The position numbers were made by a program, and so were the translations under genes. A DNA stretch of 64,000 nucleotides, taken from NCBI RefSeq assembly GCF_900313035.1, contig NZ_OMPS01000004.1:88098-152097 (forward strand). The letters are read 5' to 3'. Below the pieces are notes generated by a model. The model saw only the letters and a list, made by a program, of their open reading frames with translations. It was not told the DNA's origin and did not search any database. The first letter of the stretch is position 1. Each line of letters opens with the position of its first letter. Below are positions 26,509 through 35,097 of this stretch, in pieces. This stretch comes from Ruegeria sp. EL01. GTDB lineage: Bacteria; Pseudomonadota; Alphaproteobacteria; Rhodobacterales; Rhodobacteraceae.

Positions 26509-27177
26509 TCAGTATTGTCGCTCTTGCGATAGGCGCTCCACCAACGCTGGCAGTTCTGTTGCGGAACCATAGCTGACATGGTTCGGGATCTCCGCGACAG
26601 GTGACTTTCGATATCCCTCGGTAAACAGCAAAAATGGTATCTTCGCGCGAACTGAAGTTTCGGCGTCGACTTCGCTGTCGCCGACAAAAAGGCGTTTGTC
26701 ATGGGGCGGAAGCGCTTCGAAACTTGCCATCAAGTGGGTCGGGTCGGGTTTGCGTGCGTTCAACGTGTCGCCTCCCAGCACGGCATCAAAATACCGGGAC
26801 AGATCCAGCGCATCCAACACATGGCGGGCGGGTGCCTCTGGTTTGTTGGTGCAAACACCCAGGACGCAACCCTTGTCTTGCAGGCGAGACAAGGTCTCGG
26901 GGATGCCGGGATATGGCACGGTCGTGTCGCTGGCCGCAGTATTGTAATGCGACAGGGTGGCTTGGGTCAGTTCGTTGTGGCGGTCCATTGGCAGGGCGCA
27001 ATGTTGAATAACCCGTTCGACCAGTTTGGGCAGGCCGTTGCCGACGAATCGTTTGATAACCTCCAGCGACAACGGATCTCGGCCCACGCCCGCCAGCATT
27101 CTGTTCGCGGCCCCGGCCAGATCACCAATGCTGTCCACCAGTGTTCCATCGAGGTCAAATACGATTGCGGTTTTCAT
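26509..27177 (-). CDS. gph: phosphoglycolate phosphatase (HAD family)
   Basis: A 222-residue HAD hydrolase: nucleophile motif FDLDGTLVDS at residues 6-15, motif II in VCTNKP, motif III Lys in the GGDTLNARKPDP segment, and motif IV FVGDSEVD. It removes phosphate from 2-phosphoglycolate made during DNA repair or photorespiration-like side reactions. The start at 27177 (MKTAIVFDLDG) fits the family. An in-frame ATG 15 bases upstream and longer starts are less likely. The gene is divergent from the hemP operon. Confidence 0.88.
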   Translation of the reverse strand: MKTAIVFDLDGTLVDSIGDLAGAANRMLAGVGRDPLSLEVIKRFVGNGLPKLVERVIQHCALPMDRHNELTQATLSHYNTAASDTTVPYPGIPETLSRLQDKGCVLGVCTNKPEAPARHVLDALDLSRYFDAVLGGDTLNARKPDPTHLMASFEALPPHDKRLFVGDSEVDAETSVRAKIPFLLFTEGYRKSPVAEIPNHVSYGSATELPALVERLSQERQY

Positions 27178-27270
27178 TGAAAGCCTGCCCATATCACGTG
27201 TTTTTCCAGACCTATCGCGCAATGCGTTGCACCGCAATCGTGCCGGTTTCAGGTTCTTTCGAACCGGCAC

Positions 27271-27299
27271 TTGACATACCTTACTAAATTAATCAGATT
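27271..27299 (+). promoter_or_regulatory. candidate promoter of the hemP operon
   Basis: TTGACA at 27271-27276 is a perfect -35 box. With a 17-base spacer the -10 position reads CAGATT (27294-27299). The AT-rich spacer (TTACTAAATTAATC) could hold an iron-regulator site (Irr, RirA or the Rhodobacter iron box), which would fit hemin uptake, but I cannot assign it by eye. A stem TGCCGGTT/AACCGGCA (27241-27269) lies just upstream. Confidence 0.4.
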
Positions 27300-27398
27300 A
27301 AAGGCAGAAACCATCAGCCAGCCTGATTTCGGGTCAGCCAGATCGTCAGAAACGCGAACAGATTAGGCCGTTTGCCTTAAAACCTCTGGAGTTGTCCG

Positions 27399-27566
27399 AT
27401 GAACGCGCAGACCCCGAACCCCAGCCAATCCTATGCCGTCTCGATGCTTCCGGCACATAAAGCTGAAGAGCTGACCAAAGGCGGTAACCTGGCCCATATC
27501 GAACTGGGTGATCAGCTTTATACCCTGCGCATCACCCGCGCCGGCAAATTGATCCTGACGAAATGA
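27399..27566 (+). CDS. hemP: hemin uptake protein HemP/HmuP family
   Basis: This 55-residue gene is easily overlooked because of its size. The product ends with the family signature: HKAEELTKGGNLAHIELGDQ, then LYTLRITRAGKLILTK. HemP/HmuP proteins are small cytosolic proteins linked to hemin receptor expression and heme use. CTGGAG lies 8 bases before the ATG, and the stop overlaps the next start (ATGA). No heme receptor or ABC heme transporter lies within the window. Confidence 0.88.
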   Translation: MNAQTPNPSQSYAVSMLPAHKAEELTKGGNLAHIELGDQLYTLRITRAGKLILTK

Positions 27567-28039
27567 GCACACCTGCCTCTCGGGGTGGGGCAGCGGTCGG
27601 TCGCCTGTCCGACCTCAGCCCCGTCGAAGCCGGTGCAGTGATGTACCTGCGCCTTTGGAGCGAAGGCAAAAGCGGTCGCGCTGATGCCGCCAGCGATTTT
27701 GACATCGCATTGGGGCAAGATCACGGACGGGCTGCAATGCTGTCATTGGATCGCTTGTGTTCGCTGTGCGCCCATCAAGGCCGCCGTCCATTGGTGCGCC
27801 ATGGGTTGGGATGTGCATGTCTGGGTGCAGATGAGAACTGTTTTGCGCAGATGATCGCTGCGGCGTCAGAGGGCGCACGCGAAGACGCTATGATGATGGC
27901 CTCTCTGATTGTACGCCCGGATTTCGCACCTGCATTGGCTTCGTTGTCGGAAGAATTGGGGCTGGCCCTTCGCCGCATGACAGCTGCCGTGCTGATGCCA
28001 ACAACAGGTCACGAGGTCCCCTCGGCCGTATTGCACTAA
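27563..28039 (+). CDS. conserved hypothetical protein coupled to hemP
   Basis: A 158-residue protein that I cannot name. It is Ala/Leu-rich and probably helical, with seven or more Met and a cluster of Cys residues in the middle (RLCSLCAHQG, then GLGCACLGADENCF), which hints at metal or heme binding. It overlaps hemP by 4 bp and is followed by a strong terminator, so the two form a small operon, probably in iron/heme metabolism. Homologues next to hemP are familiar from Rhodobacteraceae genomes, but their function is not known to me. Confidence 0.7.
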   Translation: MSTPASRGGAAVGRLSDLSPVEAGAVMYLRLWSEGKSGRADAASDFDIALGQDHGRAAMLSLDRLCSLCAHQGRRPLVRHGLGCACLGADENCFAQMIAAASEGAREDAMMMASLIVRPDFAPALASLSEELGLALRRMTAAVLMPTTGHEVPSAVLH

Positions 28040-28059
28040 ATTGATGTGCGTGACGGCGA

Positions 28060-28085
28060 AACCCCGGCGGAAGCCGGGGTTTTTT
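28060..28085 (+). terminator. Rho-independent terminator of the hemP operon
   Basis: CCCCGGC-GGAA-GCCGGGG followed by six T residues, 22 bases after the preceding stop. It also lies 3 bases from the end of the convergent aminotransferase gene. Confidence 0.92.
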
Positions 28086-28088
28086 GAT

Positions 28089-31000
28089 TCAGCAGCACCC
28101 GCAGCCTGCGTGGTGATGATCGTGATCGCAGACCGGGGCAGGGGTAAACTCGCCAACTTCCGACAGGACCTCGCGCAAAGCCCAAAGTATCATATCCACA
28201 TCCTCGGCCCCGATGGTCAGGGGGGGGCGAATTTTCAGGATGTTATCCTTGGGGCCTTCGCTGCCAATCAGGATGCGATGATCGCGCATTCTGTTCTTGA
28301 CGTATTTGCAGATTTCAGTGCCATCGGTTCCATCCGGGTTGACCAATTCGACGCCCAGAAACAGACCCATCCCCCTGACATCGCCGACGCATCCAAACTG
28401 TGCCTCGATCTGGCGCAGCCCGTCCAGCAGGCGCGATCCCATGCGTCGGGCGTTGTCCTGCAGATCTTCGTCATCGACAATGTCCAAAACCTCTTTGCCG
28501 ATCCGGCAAGATAGGGTCGATCCGCCGAAGGTCGAGAAAAACTCAATCCCGTTGTCAAAGCTTTCTGCGATCTCTCTGGTCGTCACCAGAACGCCCAAGG
28601 GGTGGCCATTACCAATAGGTTTGCCCAGGACCACGATATCCGGCACGGCGCCTTGGTGTTCAAAGCCAAAGTAATGCTCGCCCAGTCGCCCAAGGCCGGT
28701 TTGAACCTCGTCCGCGATGCAAACGCCCCCTGCGGCGCGGATTTTTTCATAAACGGCAGGCAGGTAGCCTTTGGGCGGAATAATCTGCCCACCGACCGAG
28801 GGGAACGTTTCTGCGATAAAGCCCGCAACCCCGTGGCCTTTTTCCTGCAGAGTGGTGATTGCCCGGTCCACCAAATCCGCGAATTTTGCGGCGCGGTCTG
28901 GGTCATCCCGCTTGAAAGACCCGCGAAAATCATCGGCAACTTCGACCAGTTCCACCCAATCCGCTTGGCCATTACCACCGGGTTTGTTGAATTTGTAGGC
29001 CGAGATGGCCACTGCCGCGTTGGTATTGCCGTGATAGCCATGATCGGGCGTCACAATGCCTTTGGCCTTGGTATGCGCGCGCGCCAGTCGCAGGGCCAGT
29101 TCATTGGCTTCGGTGCCGGAATTGACGAAGAAGCAGACCTTTAGTTGGTCCGGCAGCTTGGACAATATCTTCTCGGCAAAGGCGGTCTGAGCGGGGTGTA
29201 GATACCGCGTGTTTGAGTTCATCCGCTTCAACTGATCCGCCGCAACGGCCTGAATGCGTGGATGGGCATGACCCACATGAGGGACGTTGTTATAGGCGTC
29301 GAGATAGGGGCGGCCCCATTCGTCGAACAGGTGATGTTTCCAGCCGCGCACCAGCATAACCGGGTCATCATAGGTCAGGCTAAGGTTGCCGCCGAAATGA
29401 TCATGCCGCCCTTGCAGGATTGCCTGCTTGTCCGTGGGGCGGTAGAACACTTTGTCATCCGGCAGGTTCAGTAAGGCCGCTGGATTGGGACAGATCGCAT
29501 GCCACAGCTCCATCTCGTCCGGGTCGCCGACACCGGGCCAGTCGGCCTCCATCCCGTCAGTTGTCAGCGCCAGTTGGAAATGCACATGCGGGGCCCAGCC
29601 GCCGTTCTGACTGGCGTCGCCAAGACGTGCAAAGGCGGCACCCTGCGCCACCGGGTCGCCGGGTTTTAGGCGCCCACAAACCTCGGGGTCCAAATGACCG
29701 TAGAGCGTGTAGAACGGATCACCTTCGGGCGTTTCGTGATGCAGGATCACCACGCCGCCATAGTCGAGGTGGTTGTCCCGGTTTTCCACCGCTTCGACCC
29801 GCGCGCTCATTGGCGCATGCAGGACCGCGCCGGCGGGTGCAAAGACATCCACGGCCAAATGTACGGTGCGGCGGTCGGAGGCTTTCCACGGTCCCTTTCG
29901 GAATCCGGGCTCGGTGTAGATCAGGCGGGGTTCGTTGTAGTAACCCAGCCATAGGCCTTCGCCGAATTCTTCGCCAACCTTCGCGGCCTCTTCCAATGGC
30001 ATGTGAAACGGATTTTGTGGCCAAGCTGAATTTTCTACGGAAAGGGATCCCATCGGCGCATCGCTCAGGTCCTGATCGAACATTTGCGCAAAATGACCCC
30101 TATGATCGGATAGATATGTGTGGACGCGTTCTGCCGCGTCAGTGACGGGCAACCCGCACGCCGCGCGCAGTCGCGCGGGCATCAGGCCTCCATTGATCGA
30201 TGTATTCTCAAGAAATCTCCATGCCGGGGCCTGCGAGATCGTGACATACGGATCGTTCGGGTTTTCGATCGCCATCAGGGTGGAATTTACCACAGACACC
30301 GCCAATCGCATCCGCAGTAATGGCCAGATCAGGTCGACTTCTTCCGGGCTTAGACGATTAGCAGCGTGATAGCCGCGCACCAACGCGGTCAGGGCACGCT
30401 CGGGCTTTGGATGATCCAACACGATGTATGCCCCGGCGATGGCCAGATCACAGATACGGGGCGCGGCGCACATGTCGCCCAGGTCGATCAAGCCCGATAT
30501 CGTCTTACGTTGACCCAATTCGCCCTCGACCAGAATGTTGTAGTCATTGGCGTCGTTGTGAACGGCCTGCTTGGGTAGGGCGCTCAGCTGGTCCGCAATG
30601 CCATCAAATTCTGTGGCGATCGTGGCCAGCAATGCCCTTCGGTCCGGATCAGAAACCGTGTTCAGCTTGTCCGCGACCCAACCCGCCTGCGTCAGATCCC
30701 ACTTGAAACCATCACGGTGCAGGCTGTTGTGCCTGAACTGCTCCAAAGCGCGATCCGTTGCACCCAGAACGCGGCCCAGTTTCAGGATCAGATCTTCGCT
30801 TTTGGGCGTGGCCTTGGCGTAGCACTGTCCGGGCAGGCGTTCCAGCAACCAGGCCAGCCTTTGCTCGCCAGTCTCGTCCTGAATGTCGATCAGCAACGCA
30901 CCCTTCAGATCCGGCAACACTTTGGGCAATGGCAGTCCCGGAGCTTCAGTTGCGATGTGTTCCAGTGCCTCGATCTGCAGATCGACCAATTCACGCGCGC

Positions 31001-31154
31001 AGCCTGCCCGCATGATCTTGAACACATAGTCCTGACCGTTTGTGGCCTGGACCAAGAAGTTCAGATCATACTCACCATCCAGGCGCGAGAGTTTGGCCTC
31101 CAGCCCCCAGTGCGAACGCAACGTATTTGCCCAGAATGCAGTCATATCGGTCAT
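28089..31154 (-). CDS. three-domain protein: aminoglycoside-phosphotransferase-like kinase, M23 peptidase-like, class III aminotransferase
   Basis: This 1021-residue protein joins three folds. Residues about 1-330 form an APH/choline-kinase-like domain with the catalytic loop HNDANDYN (His199, Asp201, Asn206) and LIDLGD (Asp224, Asp227). Residues about 400-560 resemble an LytM/M23 metallopeptidase, with zinc-ligand candidates His432/Asp436 and the HVH pair His523/His525. Residues about 590-1000 form a class III PLP aminotransferase with Asp815 and the PLP Lys845 in LGKPIGNG. Similar fusions are known in rhizobia and roseobacters, some linked to amino-acid (homoserine) use. The last 13 residues are a His/Cys-rich tail. 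A dehydrogenase gene lies 6 bp upstream. Confidence 0.88.
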   Translation of the reverse strand: MTDMTAFWANTLRSHWGLEAKLSRLDGEYDLNFLVQATNGQDYVFKIMRAGCARELVDLQIEALEHIATEAPGLPLPKVLPDLKGALLIDIQDETGEQRLAWLLERLPGQCYAKATPKSEDLILKLGRVLGATDRALEQFRHNSLHRDGFKWDLTQAGWVADKLNTVSDPDRRALLATIATEFDGIADQLSALPKQAVHNDANDYNILVEGELGQRKTISGLIDLGDMCAAPRICDLAIAGAYIVLDHPKPERALTALVRGYHAANRLSPEEVDLIWPLLRMRLAVSVVNSTLMAIENPNDPYVTISQAPAWRFLENTSINGGLMPARLRAACGLPVTDAAERVHTYLSDHRGHFAQMFDQDLSDAPMGSLSVENSAWPQNPFHMPLEEAAKVGEEFGEGLWLGYYNEPRLIYTEPGFRKGPWKASDRRTVHLAVDVFAPAGAVLHAPMSARVEAVENRDNHLDYGGVVILHHETPEGDPFYTLYGHLDPEVCGRLKPGDPVAQGAAFARLGDASQNGGWAPHVHFQLALTTDGMEADWPGVGDPDEMELWHAICPNPAALLNLPDDKVFYRPTDKQAILQGRHDHFGGNLSLTYDDPVMLVRGWKHHLFDEWGRPYLDAYNNVPHVGHAHPRIQAVAADQLKRMNSNTRYLHPAQTAFAEKILSKLPDQLKVCFFVNSGTEANELALRLARAHTKAKGIVTPDHGYHGNTNAAVAISAYKFNKPGGNGQADWVELVEVADDFRGSFKRDDPDRAAKFADLVDRAITTLQEKGHGVAGFIAETFPSVGGQIIPPKGYLPAVYEKIRAAGGVCIADEVQTGLGRLGEHYFGFEHQGAVPDIVVLGKPIGNGHPLGVLVTTREIAESFDNGIEFFSTFGGSTLSCRIGKEVLDIVDDEDLQDNARRMGSRLLDGLRQIEAQFGCVGDVRGMGLFLGVELVNPDGTDGTEICKYVKNRMRDHRILIGSEGPKDNILKIRPPLTIGAEDVDMILWALREVLSEVGEFTPAPVCDHDHHHAGCGCC

Positions 31155-31160
31155 CTGTTC

Positions 31161-32042
31161 TTAGGTTCCCTGGTCCAGCGCCCGAAGCCGTTTGATCAGC
31201 GAGGACGTATCCCATCGACCACCGCCCAGCTGTTGAACATCCTTATAGAATTGATCGACCAAAGCGGTCACGGGCAGGGGCGCCCCGGTCTCATTCGCGG
31301 TGTCCAGACAAATACCCAGATCCTTGCGCATCCAGTCGACGGCAAACCCATGGTCAAAATGATCGTCCAACATCGTTTCATATCGGTTCGCCATCTGCCA
31401 GCTGCCCGCAGCGCCCTGGCTGATAACCTCGACAACTGCGCGACCATCCAGACCTGCTTTTTCGGCGAAATGCAGGGCTTCGCTGAGGCCCTGAACCACG
31501 CCCGCAATGGCAATCTGGTTGCACATCTTCGTCATCTGTCCTGCACCGCTGTCGCCAATACGACGGCAGATCTTTGAATAGACCTGCATCACCGGTTCTG
31601 CGGCGTCATAGGCAGATTGATCACCGCCGCACATGATGGACAGCGCACCATTTTCTGCCCCGGCCTGACCACCGGAAATCGGAGCGTCAACAAACGTATT
31701 GCCCTGCGCTTTGGCGGCGTCATACAGCTCGCGCGTGACCTTGGCGGACACTGTTGTGTGATCTACGAAAATGGCACCTGCCCTCAGCCCATGGAATGCG
31801 CCATCATCGCCAGTGCAGACATTGCGCAAATCGTCGTCATTGCCGACGCAAGCCATGACAAACTCGGCCCCTTGAACGGCTTCCTTGGGTGTCCTGCCCA
31901 ATGCGCCGCCATGGTCAGCCACCCAGGCCTCGGCCTTTGACGTGGTACGGTTATAAACAGTGACGTCGTGGCCCGCGGCCTGTAGGTGGCCAGCCATGGG
32001 ATAACCCATGACGCCAAGGCCAAGGAAAGCAACTTTTGCCAT
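31161..32042 (-). CDS. 3-hydroxyisobutyrate dehydrogenase-like NAD(P)-dependent oxidoreductase
   Basis: A 293-residue beta-hydroxyacid dehydrogenase: nucleotide motif GLGVMG at residues 8-13, substrate-binding DAPISGG at 119-125, and the catalytic Lys172 in GAGQMTKMCNQ. The family oxidises 3-hydroxyisobutyrate, tartronate semialdehyde and related acids. The gene is 6 bp upstream of the three-domain aminotransferase gene and transcribed with it. The dehydrogenase may therefore feed a hydroxy-acid-derived semialdehyde to the aminotransferase. The substrate is not defined by sequence. Confidence 0.9.
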   Translation of the reverse strand: MAKVAFLGLGVMGYPMAGHLQAAGHDVTVYNRTTSKAEAWVADHGGALGRTPKEAVQGAEFVMACVGNDDDLRNVCTGDDGAFHGLRAGAIFVDHTTVSAKVTRELYDAAKAQGNTFVDAPISGGQAGAENGALSIMCGGDQSAYDAAEPVMQVYSKICRRIGDSGAGQMTKMCNQIAIAGVVQGLSEALHFAEKAGLDGRAVVEVISQGAAGSWQMANRYETMLDDHFDHGFAVDWMRKDLGICLDTANETGAPLPVTALVDQFYKDVQQLGGGRWDTSSLIKRLRALDQGT

Positions 32043-32143
32043 TTGGTGATCCTCTCCGCTGACCGGTCCCTTCGCCCACCGAGCAGCGGACCGGATTGTT
32101 CAGCAGAGACAAAGCAAAGCTGCGCCAAAAGGGCAACCCCGCG

Positions 32144-32533
32144 TTACGATTTGCCGCCAAGATCCTGCAGGATTGGACAATCCGGCCGGTCATCGCCTGC
32201 ACAGGCTTCGATCAGGTGGCCAAGCGTGTCACGCATGGAATTCAGGTCCGCGATCTTGGCTTCGATCTGCGCCAAATGATCCCGTGCAACCTGTTTGACG
32301 TCGGCGCTGGCGCGGGTTTCATCCTCATAGAGGGCCAGCAAAGTACGACAGTCTTCTATGGTAAACCCCAACGCACGGGCACGTCCCAAAAAGCTTAGCT
32401 TGTGCACGTCCTGCTCGCGAAAGCGGCGGTATCCGTTGTCATCGCGCATCGGTTTGATCAGGTTGATATCTTCGTAATAGCGGATGGTCTTGGCCGGAAG
32501 ACCGGTGCGGTTTGAGACGTCTCCGATATTCAT
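32144..32533 (-). CDS. cueR: Cu(I)-responsive MerR-family regulator CueR
   Basis: A 129-residue MerR protein with the N-terminal winged helix (MNIGDVSNRTGLPAKTIRYYE), a central dimerisation helix, and the CueR metal loop with Cys111 and Cys119 in a C-x7-C arrangement, the same spacing as Cys112/Cys120 of E. coli CueR. It senses copper(I), and related metals silver and gold, and activates copper-efflux promoters by unwinding a long spacer. It overlaps the end of copA by 4 bp, so it is made from the copA transcript and would amplify its own response. Confidence 0.93.
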   Translation of the reverse strand: MNIGDVSNRTGLPAKTIRYYEDINLIKPMRDDNGYRRFREQDVHKLSFLGRARALGFTIEDCRTLLALYEDETRASADVKQVARDHLAQIEAKIADLNSMRDTLGHLIEACAGDDRPDCPILQDLGGKS

Positions 32534-35007
32534 GCGTGGGCCTCCTTAGGGGTGGGTGGCGTGTTTTCCACCATACTGGCGCGAACGCGGCGCAGACGTA
32601 GCGCGTTCGAGACGACAAATACACTCGACAATGCCATAGCGCCTGCCGCCAATGCGGGCGACAAAAGGGGGCCTCCGAACGGATACAAAACACCTGCCGC
32701 CACCGGGATCAAAAGGATGTTGTAGCCAAACGCCCAACCCAGGTTCTGACGGATGTTGCACATGGTTTGGCGGCTCATTTCCATGGCATTTGCAACGCCG
32801 CGCAGGTCGCCCGACATTAAGACAACGTCTGCCGTTTCGATGGCTACATCTGTACCGGTGCCGATAGCGATGCCAATGTCCGCAGCCGCCAATGCTGGGG
32901 CGTCGTTGATGCCATCCCCAACGAATGCCAGCGTTCCATACAGGTCGCGCAGCCTGTTAATCGCATCCAGCTTGCCATCGGGCAGAACCTCGGCGGTGAT
33001 ATGATCGATCCCCAGTCGATCTGCCAGGGCTTGCGCCGTTCGTGCGTTGTCGCCGGTCACCATGGCCAGAGTAATTCCCATCTCGTGCAGCCGCGCCAGC
33101 GCTTCTGGAGTACCCGGTTTGATCGGGTCCGAGACGGTTAGGCTTGCCGCCAGCTGGCCATCAATCGCCAAAAACAACGGGGTGGCACCTTCTGCAGCGC
33201 GCGCGTCGGCCTCGGCTTGTAAATCCGAAAGGTCGATGTTGTTTTTCTCCATCAGTTTGTGCGATCCAATCAGGATGTTGCGGCCCTCGACCTGACCTTG
33301 AAGGCCCAGACCGGTTAGGGATTGAACATTCGACACATCGGGCAAGTCTGACGGGCTAGCGCGCGCGATGGCCGTTGCAATCGGATGCTCGGATCGTGCC
33401 TCGAGCGCCGCTGCCAAGCGCAAAACCTCGGTCTGACCAAAGCCGTTCGTTGGGGCAATGCTGTCCAGTTCAGGACGACCAAGCGTCAATGTCCCGGTCT
33501 TGTCCAAAGCAACGACCTTTGCTTGTTGCAGCTGTTGTAACGCGTCACCCTTGCGGAAAAGAACGCCCAATTCTGCCGCGCGTCCTGTTCCCACCATGAT
33601 CGAGGTTGGTGTCGCCAACCCCATCGCGCAGGGGCAGGCGATGATCAGAACCGAAACCCCGGCGACCAAGGCCAAAGGCAGCGTCGGAGATGGCCCAAAG
33701 ATCAGCCATGCAACAACCGTCAGGCCGGCAATTGCGATGACAGCAGGGACAAAGCGATAGGTGATCCGGTCCACAAGCCCCTGAATGGGGAGCTTGGCCC
33801 CTTGCGCCTGTTCGACCATCCGTATGACCTGTGCCAACACGGTGTCGGTACCGACACGACTGGCCTGCACACGCAGCGCACCAGTGCCATTCACCGTACC
33901 TCCGATAACTTGATCCTTTGCGGATTTTCCCACAGGCACCGGTTCACCCGTGATCATGCTTTCATCGACATAAGAATTGCCGTCCAGAACATCGGCGTCC
34001 ACAGGCACGCGCTCACCTGGTCGTATTTGCAGGATGTCTCCGACAGTGATTTCTGCGATTGGGCGATCCACGGTGGTACCGTTTTGCTCGACCCGGGCTG
34101 TCTTGGGCTGCAATCCCACAAGCTTGCGGATAGCCGCACCGGTCTTACCCTTTGCACGTGCTTCCAAGAGACGACCCAACAGGATCAGAACGACGATGAC
34201 GGCTGCGGCTTCGAAATACACATTTACAGTGCCTTGGGGCAGCGCCTGCGGTACAAAAGTGGCTGTGACGGAATACAGATAGGCAGCACCGGTACCCAAA
34301 GCGACCAGCGCATTCATATCTGGTGCCGCGCGCATCAGTGACGGGATGCCTTTCAAATAGAACACCCGCCCCGGCCCGACCAGCAGGGCAGAGGTAAGCG
34401 CAAACTGAATCAACTGGCTAGTCTGTTCACCAAGCGTTGCATGGACCCAATGGTGAAATGCGGGGATCATATGCCCGCCCATTTCAAGAATGAAAACCGG
34501 CAACGCCAGAACAGCGGCAAAAATCGTTGCGCGGGTCAGCTTTAGAATGTCTTCGGCTTTCGCATCGGTCTGCTCTTCGTCACTTTGCGTCGCTTTCAGT
34601 CGCGCACGATATCCCAAACGGGCTGAGACCTGAGACAGCGCCTCGGCGTCGGTTGATCCATCGAGATAGGAGACCGTCGCACCTTCGGTCGCGAGGTTCA
34701 CTTGCGCCGCAACAACCCCGGGCGCAGATTCTAGGGCGCGCTCGATCTTGGATACGCAGGACGCGCAACTCATGCCGTCGATTTCAAGTTCAATTTGACG
34801 GGTTGCCGCCGGGTATCCTGCACTCTCCAAGGCTTGTGTGATGTCCGACGTTGGTCCAGTGAAGGTGACTTGCGCTATTTCGGTTGCAAAATTGACCGAA
34901 GCATCTTCGACGCAGGGTACTGTGCGCAAAGCTGTTTCGACGCGGCCCACACATGACGCGCATCCCATTTTCGTAATTATCAGCTGAACTGTTCGAGCGT
35001 TCGTCAT
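32530..35007 (-). CDS. copA: copper-exporting P1B-type ATPase CopA
   Basis: An 825-residue inner-membrane pump that exports Cu(I). Two N-terminal heavy-metal domains carry GCASC (Cys16/19) and SCASC (Cys81/84). TGEP is at 353-356, the transmembrane CPC metal site at 458-460, the phosphorylated Asp in DKTGT at 502-506, and GDGIND follows in the hinge. Eight membrane helices are expected. ATGs at 35016 and 35007 are both possible. An earlier in-frame TTG overlaps the -10 region of the CueR promoter and can be excluded. cueR follows with a 4-bp overlap. Confidence 0.94.
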   Translation of the reverse strand: MTNARTVQLIITKMGCASCVGRVETALRTVPCVEDASVNFATEIAQVTFTGPTSDITQALESAGYPAATRQIELEIDGMSCASCVSKIERALESAPGVVAAQVNLATEGATVSYLDGSTDAEALSQVSARLGYRARLKATQSDEEQTDAKAEDILKLTRATIFAAVLALPVFILEMGGHMIPAFHHWVHATLGEQTSQLIQFALTSALLVGPGRVFYLKGIPSLMRAAPDMNALVALGTGAAYLYSVTATFVPQALPQGTVNVYFEAAAVIVVLILLGRLLEARAKGKTGAAIRKLVGLQPKTARVEQNGTTVDRPIAEITVGDILQIRPGERVPVDADVLDGNSYVDESMITGEPVPVGKSAKDQVIGGTVNGTGALRVQASRVGTDTVLAQVIRMVEQAQGAKLPIQGLVDRITYRFVPAVIAIAGLTVVAWLIFGPSPTLPLALVAGVSVLIIACPCAMGLATPTSIMVGTGRAAELGVLFRKGDALQQLQQAKVVALDKTGTLTLGRPELDSIAPTNGFGQTEVLRLAAALEARSEHPIATAIARASPSDLPDVSNVQSLTGLGLQGQVEGRNILIGSHKLMEKNNIDLSDLQAEADARAAEGATPLFLAIDGQLAASLTVSDPIKPGTPEALARLHEMGITLAMVTGDNARTAQALADRLGIDHITAEVLPDGKLDAINRLRDLYGTLAFVGDGINDAPALAAADIGIAIGTGTDVAIETADVVLMSGDLRGVANAMEMSRQTMCNIRQNLGWAFGYNILLIPVAAGVLYPFGGPLLSPALAAGAMALSSVFVVSNALRLRRVRASMVENTPPTPKEAHA

Positions 35008-35037
35008 CCAACTCATCCCGGCGGTTTGTCTGCCCTT

Positions 35038-35068
35038 CAAATGGGGATTCCAGTGACGGGAAGGTCAA
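35038..35068 (-). promoter_or_regulatory. CueR-controlled copA promoter
   Basis: Reading the minus strand: -35 box TTGACC (35068-35063), an over-long 19-bp spacer, and -10 position CATTTG (35043-35038). The spacer dyad is ACCTTCC-N7-GGAATCC, covering 35065-35045, close to the E. coli copA operator ACCTTCC-N7-GGAAGGT. The 19-bp spacing is the hallmark of MerR-family promoters. It places the transcript start about 15-25 bases before the copA ATG. Confidence 0.88.
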
Positions 35069-35097
35069 GGGGTTGGTATGCGATTTCCCGGATTAAG

